Shown here piece by piece: positions 6,525 through 8,244 of a stretch of DNA of 8,244 bases. The notes beneath the pieces are model-generated. The model made no database searches and was not told where the DNA came from. It saw only the letters and a list, made by a program, of their open reading frames with translations. Numbering within the stretch: position 1 is the first letter of the stretch; each line of letters starts with the position of its first letter. The translations under genes were made by a program, and so were the position numbers. The stretch spans positions 1 to 8,244 of the forward strand of contig VAXA01000140.1 in the NCBI GenBank assembly GCA_005883365.1, written 5' to 3'. The stretch comes from Actinomycetota bacterium. Its GTDB lineage: Bacteria; Actinomycetota; Thermoleophilia; Gaiellales; Gaiellaceae.

Positions 6525-6827
6525 GTGGACGAGCACCACTTCACACACGAGCCGGAAGACGAGGACGGCGGGACCTGGGCGACGCCGGAGGAGGAGCGCA
6601 CGTTCCGTGGCGTTCGTGATCTCCTCATGCAGTTGTCCGAGCGCGGCTGCGGGATCTACATCAGGCCGGTACGGGAGGGGATGCAAGCCGGCGGCCTTGG
6701 TTCCGACGAGACCTACGGCTTCGACGGCTGGGTGGTCGGCGAGCTGAGCGCGGACGGTGCGCAGGATCTCGCAGTCGGACCCTGGCTCGAACAAGTCGTC
6801 GAGGCCGCCCGCGCGGCTGCGCCCTGA
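6525..6827 (+). CDS. Small acidic hypothetical protein
   Basis: This 100-aa protein of unrecognised family has an acidic, probably disordered N-terminus ([15 protein letters not shown], 2-16). A compact region follows with [23 protein letters not shown] (27-49) and [12 protein letters not shown] (63-74). The end is an amphipathic helix, [16 protein letters not shown]. No signal peptide or membrane segment is seen. The frame extends upstream into the hutF-like gene, but GTG at 6525 is chosen because GGAGGAG (6512-6518) lies 6 nt before it. It follows the hutF-like stop by 32 nt on the same strand and is probably co-transcribed. Function is unknown. Confidence 0.75.
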   Translation: MDEHHFTHEPEDEDGGTWATPEEERTFRGVRDLLMQLSERGCGIYIRPVREGMQAGGLGSDETYGFDGWVVGELSADGAQDLAVGPWLEQVVEAARAAAP

Positions 6828-6841
6828 TTTCCTCGAATCGA

Positions 6842-6893
6842 AGTCGGGGCGGCCGGATTCGACCGGCAGCCGACGCCGAAACCTGGCTGAAGA
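6842..6893 (-). pseudogene. tRNA-Pro 3'-end duplicate or decayed tRNA-Pro relic
   Basis: Positions 6842-6862 are identical over 21 nt to 7628-7648, the 3' end of the intact tRNA-Pro. The next bases CCGGC (6863-6867) also match after a one-base deletion in the T-loop. On the minus strand this gives a T-arm with a 6-nt loop and the 3' acceptor strand. Further along, the minus strand reads AGCCAGGTT (positions 6889-6881), close to the D-loop AGCCTGGTT of the intact gene, so this may be a whole tRNA that lost its anticodon arm. The other reading is an attachment-site copy left by integration into the tRNA 3' end. It cannot be a working tRNA. Confidence 0.6.
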
Positions 6894-6932
6894 CCCGACT
6901 CAGCGCGGACCGCGGCCGCTGGTACAGGTCCT

Positions 6933-6984
6933 CTGGCGAAGCGCCAGGCTCGGCGCTCCAGCAACCGCCTGAGAGGAGGCTCAG
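6933..6984 (+). promoter_or_regulatory. Structured leader of the ABM-like gene with the ribosome site in a hairpin loop
   Basis: Two mutually exclusive stems are visible: CTGGCG/CGCCAG (6933-6938 with 6942-6947) and AGCGCC/GGCGCT (6940-6945 with 6952-6957). Next to the ATG, CTGAG (6969-6973) and CTCAG (6980-6984) form a stem that displays the complete Shine-Dalgarno AGGAGG (6974-6979) as its hexaloop. This is a possible translation control element, for example a site for a GGA-binding protein. The structures are seen in the sequence; regulation is inferred. Confidence 0.4.
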
Positions 6985-7269
6985 ATGTATGCGGTCGTCA
7001 TACGTGTGACCATCCATAACGTTGACCGTACTCGGGAAGTGCTCAACAGCCAGGTTGTGCCGCAGGTCTCGGGCGCGCCGGGTTTCAAGACGGGCTACTG
7101 GACGTGGTCGACCGGCGGCGGGGAGTCGAACGGCCTCTCAATGATCATCTTTGACTCGGAGGAGAACGCACGCGCGGCGGGCGAGCGGGTGAGCGCGATC
7201 GCGGCTGGCGCGCCCGACGACGTCACACTCGATGGCGTGGAGGTCCGAGAGGTCGTCGCATCGGCCTGA
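6985..7269 (+). CDS. ABM-like dimeric alpha/beta-barrel small protein
   Basis: This 94-aa protein starts MYAVVIRVTIHNVDRTREVLNS, with a first beta-strand, then a helix, then QVSGAPGFKTGYWTW (27-41), a strand LSMIIFDSEENARAAGERV (51-69) and a final strand VEVREVVASA. This beta-alpha-beta-beta-alpha-beta pattern, with the GAPGF-x-x-GYW turn, is typical of the antibiotic biosynthesis monooxygenase-like (ABM) dimeric ferredoxin-fold group. Many of its members have no known reaction. No catalytic residue can be assigned. AGGAGG lies 5 nt before the ATG. Its codons are somewhat less GC-rich than those of the operon to the left, and it lies between the two tRNA-Pro 3'-end copies. Confidence 0.82.
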   Translation: MYAVVIRVTIHNVDRTREVLNSQVVPQVSGAPGFKTGYWTWSTGGGESNGLSMIIFDSEENARAAGERVSAIAAGAPDDVTLDGVEVREVVASA

Positions 7270-7305
7270 TGATTTAGGCAGGCAGTGCCGTCGATTGCGC
7301 TAACT

Positions 7306-7340
7306 CGGGAGCCGACTCCCGCGCCTTCTGCGTGCGCGGG
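7306..7340. terminator. Overlapping hairpins between convergent genes, possible terminator
   Basis: CGGGAG/CTCCCG (7306-7311 with 7316-7321, loop CCGA) and CCCGCGC/GCGCGGG (7318-7324 with 7334-7340) are perfect stems that share bases 7318-7321, so only one can form at a time. They lie between the ends of the ABM-like gene and the opposing small ORF. Neither is followed by a convincing T-run on either strand, so factor-independent termination is uncertain. Confidence 0.4.
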
Positions 7341-7356
7341 CCCTAAACAAAACTGG

Positions 7357-7572
7357 CTAGTAGACGCGCTCTACGACGAGGATGTTGTACGGCGAGCGAG
7401 GCACTTCCGGCACCTTCTCAAGAAGGGTGACGCGCCATGGGCCGGATCCGTTGGATAGATAGAGCTCCTGGCCTTCCACCGGCTCCTTATCGGGAACGTC
7501 ATAGACGTACTCCTTCATGACCACAGGACCGTCTAGGGATCCTTCGCGGACGGTCCAGCTGTAGGGCGCCAC
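7357..7572 (-). CDS. Small hypothetical protein, start uncertain
   Basis: This frame gives 71 aa from GTG at 7572, or 53 aa from ATG at 7518 (MKEYVYDVPDKEPVEGQELY...). I do not recognise it. The ATG version has alternating strand-like segments (LYLSNGSGPWRVTLLEKV and YNILVVERVY) that fit a small beta-rich fold. No good ribosome site precedes either start. An inverted repeat lies just before the ATG and would fall inside the coding region if the GTG were used, which slightly favours the ATG. The base composition is visibly less GC-rich than in the operon. It lies between the two tRNA-Pro 3'-end copies, convergent with the ABM-like gene. It could be real or a chance frame. Confidence 0.55.
   Translation of the reverse strand: MAPYSWTVREGSLDGPVVMKEYVYDVPDKEPVEGQELYLSNGSGPWRVTLLEKVPEVPRSPYNILVVERVY
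7526..7556. promoter_or_regulatory. 8-bp inverted repeat upstream of internal ATG of the small ORF
   Basis: GGACCGTC (7526-7533) and GACGGTCC (7549-7556) are perfect inverted copies with a 15-nt spacer. On the minus strand the repeat ends 7 nt before ATG 7518. It may be an operator or a leader hairpin whose loop holds AAGGAT. The role is inferred. Confidence 0.35.
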
Positions 7573-7629
7573 GCGCGGATTCTGGCAGGTCTCCGCGCAC
7601 CGAACGGCTGTATGCGGCTGTTCCTACAG

Positions 7630-7704
7630 TCGGGGCGGCCGGATTCGAACCGGCGACCTTTGGTCCCCCAGACCAACGCGCTAACCAGGCTGCGCCACGC
7701 CCCG
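7630..7704 (-). tRNA. tRNA-Pro (anticodon GGG)
   Basis: The minus strand folds into a complete 75-nt cloverleaf. The acceptor stem CGGGGCG (7704-7698) pairs perfectly with CGCCCCG (7637-7631), with discriminator A at 7630. The D-arm is GCGC/GCGC with an AGCCTGGTTA loop. The anticodon stem TTGGT/ACCAA encloses the loop CTGGGGG, giving anticodon GGG (7669-7667) for CCC codons. The variable loop is AGGTC, and the T-arm GCCGG/CCGGC encloses TTCGAAT. The 3' CCA is not encoded (CTG follows). Its last 21 bases plus flank are duplicated at 6842-6862. Confidence 0.97.
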
Positions 7705-7715
7705 CAGCGAGGACA

Positions 7716-7744
7716 ACCGTAGCTCACCGGGGACCGCACGGCAG
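7716..7744 (-). promoter_or_regulatory. Candidate tRNA-Pro promoter
   Basis: On the minus strand TACGGT (7721-7716) fits a TANNNT -10 box 11 nt before the tRNA 5' end. CTGCCG (7744-7739), 17 nt further upstream, is a weak -35 match (3 of 6). The assignment is tentative. Confidence 0.35.
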
Positions 7745-7764
7745 GGGTCGCGCGTATCGCACGC

Positions 7765-8244
7765 ATGCGCAAGATCCTCGTTCTCCCACTCGTCGTCGCG
7801 GCCCTCCTTGTCCCTTCGTCCGTGGCCGCGACGCCCGTGGGCCGCCCGGTCGCGCTCGTCACGGCCGAGACCGCGAACGAGGTAATCGCCGTGTCGCTCA
7901 GCCCACACGGCGGCCGCATCGTCCGGCGCATCCACCTTGTCGACCCGCTCATGATCGCCGCGCCCCTACACGGGCCGGCGGTCGTCGTCAGCCCGAAGGG
8001 AGCGGTGACGTTGCTGGCTCTGCGCAGCCTGCGGCCGATCAAGGTCTTCCGCGCCTTCCGTTCGCCGAAGGTCGCTGCGATTGCGCCCGACGGCCGGCTC
8101 GCCTACGTCACTGACGAGCGTACGGGAGACCTGTCCGTGATCGACCTCCCGCACCGCAGAATCGTCGGCCGCGTCTTCGTCGGGGCGCTTGCCCACCATT
8201 TCGGGATCAGTCCCGACGGCAGTCGGATCTGGGTCGCCCTCGGC
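7765..8244 (+). CDS. Secreted beta-propeller-like (YVTN-type) protein, N-terminal part (runs off window)
   Basis: The first 160 residues of an open frame are present. Residues 1-22 form a signal peptide: MRK, a hydrophobic core ILVLPLVVAALLVPSSV, then A-A-T near a likely cleavage site. The rest shows repeated short beta-strand units with S-P-x-G or A-P-D-G turns: SLSPHGGRIV (45-53), VVSPKGAVTLL (74-84), AIAPDGRLAYVTDERTGDLSVID (106-128) and GISPDGSRIWVAL (147-159). This pattern is typical of YVTN/lactonase-like beta-propellers, extracytoplasmic proteins with many or unknown roles. There is no clear ribosome site before the ATG at 7765. The gene is divergent from tRNA-Pro. Specific function cannot be assigned from this fragment. 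Confidence 0.82.
   Translation, partial: MRKILVLPLVVAALLVPSSVAATPVGRPVALVTAETANEVIAVSLSPHGGRIVRRIHLVDPLMIAAPLHGPAVVVSPKGAVTLLALRSLRPIKVFRAFRSPKVAAIAPDGRLAYVTDERTGDLSVIDLPHRRIVGRVFVGALAHHFGISPDGSRIWVALG

Noticed and set aside
6846..6984. Possible tmRNA (ssrA) 5' end, since GGGGCGGCCGGATTCGAC resembles a tmRNA start
   Set aside because: There is no tag-peptide frame and no tmRNA 3' half before the gene at 6985. The similarity is fully explained by the tRNA-Pro 3'-end copy.
7533..8042. 169-codon minus-strand open frame covering tRNA-Pro and the start of the beta-propeller gene
   Set aside because: It reads through an intact tRNA gene and antisense to a protein with a clear signal peptide.
1..8244. 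CRISPR array, insertion sequence or integrase gene
   Set aside because: No spaced direct-repeat array, transposase or recombinase motifs are visible in any frame.

Overview
The window is uniformly GC-rich and carries one long minus-strand operon flanked by short plus-strand genes. The gene families point to a deep-branching, high-GC actinomycete, plausibly class Thermoleophilia or Rubrobacteria. The evidence is a GarA-type FHA protein next to an FtsR-type MerR regulator, a guanylyltransferase-phosphomannomutase fusion beside a CDP-alcohol phosphatidyltransferase, and a single-motif RsiG-like anti-sigma factor. The class assignment is inference; no 16S or other marker is present.

Minus-strand block (5438 down to 1, in transcription order): CDP-alcohol phosphatidyltransferase (5438-4887), two-part NDP-mannose pyrophosphorylase/PMM-like protein (4890-2371), an 87-bp gap with possible regulatory sequence, RsiG-like c-di-GMP-sensing small protein (2283-2041), zinc-ribbon plus FHA protein of the GarA/OdhI type (2041-1580), FtsR-like MerR regulator (1580-897), adenine phosphoribosyltransferase (887-366), and the 5' part of an unrecognised Cys/His protein (314 to the window edge). 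Starts and stops overlap by 1 to 4 bases at three of the junctions (ATGA or TGATG), so lipid and cell-wall precursor synthesis, second-messenger sensing, a phospho-threonine-dependent metabolic switch and a cell-division regulator appear to be made from coupled transcripts.

Plus-strand right half: a HutF-like amidohydrolase lacking its N-terminal domain (5482-6492), transcribed divergently from the phosphatidyltransferase across a 43-bp gap holding a perfect 9-bp inverted repeat. This repeat supplies mirrored -10 boxes at the same distance from both GTG starts. A small acidic hypothetical follows (6525-6827). Next is a segment bounded by two copies of the 3' end of a tRNA-Pro gene (6842-6867 and the intact tRNA at 7630-7704). 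It contains an ABM-like small protein (6985-7269) and a small, less GC-rich ORF on the opposite strand (7357-7572). The window ends inside a secreted beta-propeller-like protein (from 7765).

Most interesting points: (1) the RsiG-like protein keeps the c-di-GMP motif except for Q to H and is co-translated with GarA and FtsR; (2) the GarA homologue has gained a zinc ribbon; (3) the PMM half of the fusion has lost recognisable versions of all its catalytic loops; (4) the symmetric, apparently leaderless divergent promoter; (5) the tRNA-Pro 3'-end duplication bounding a 0.8-kb segment.
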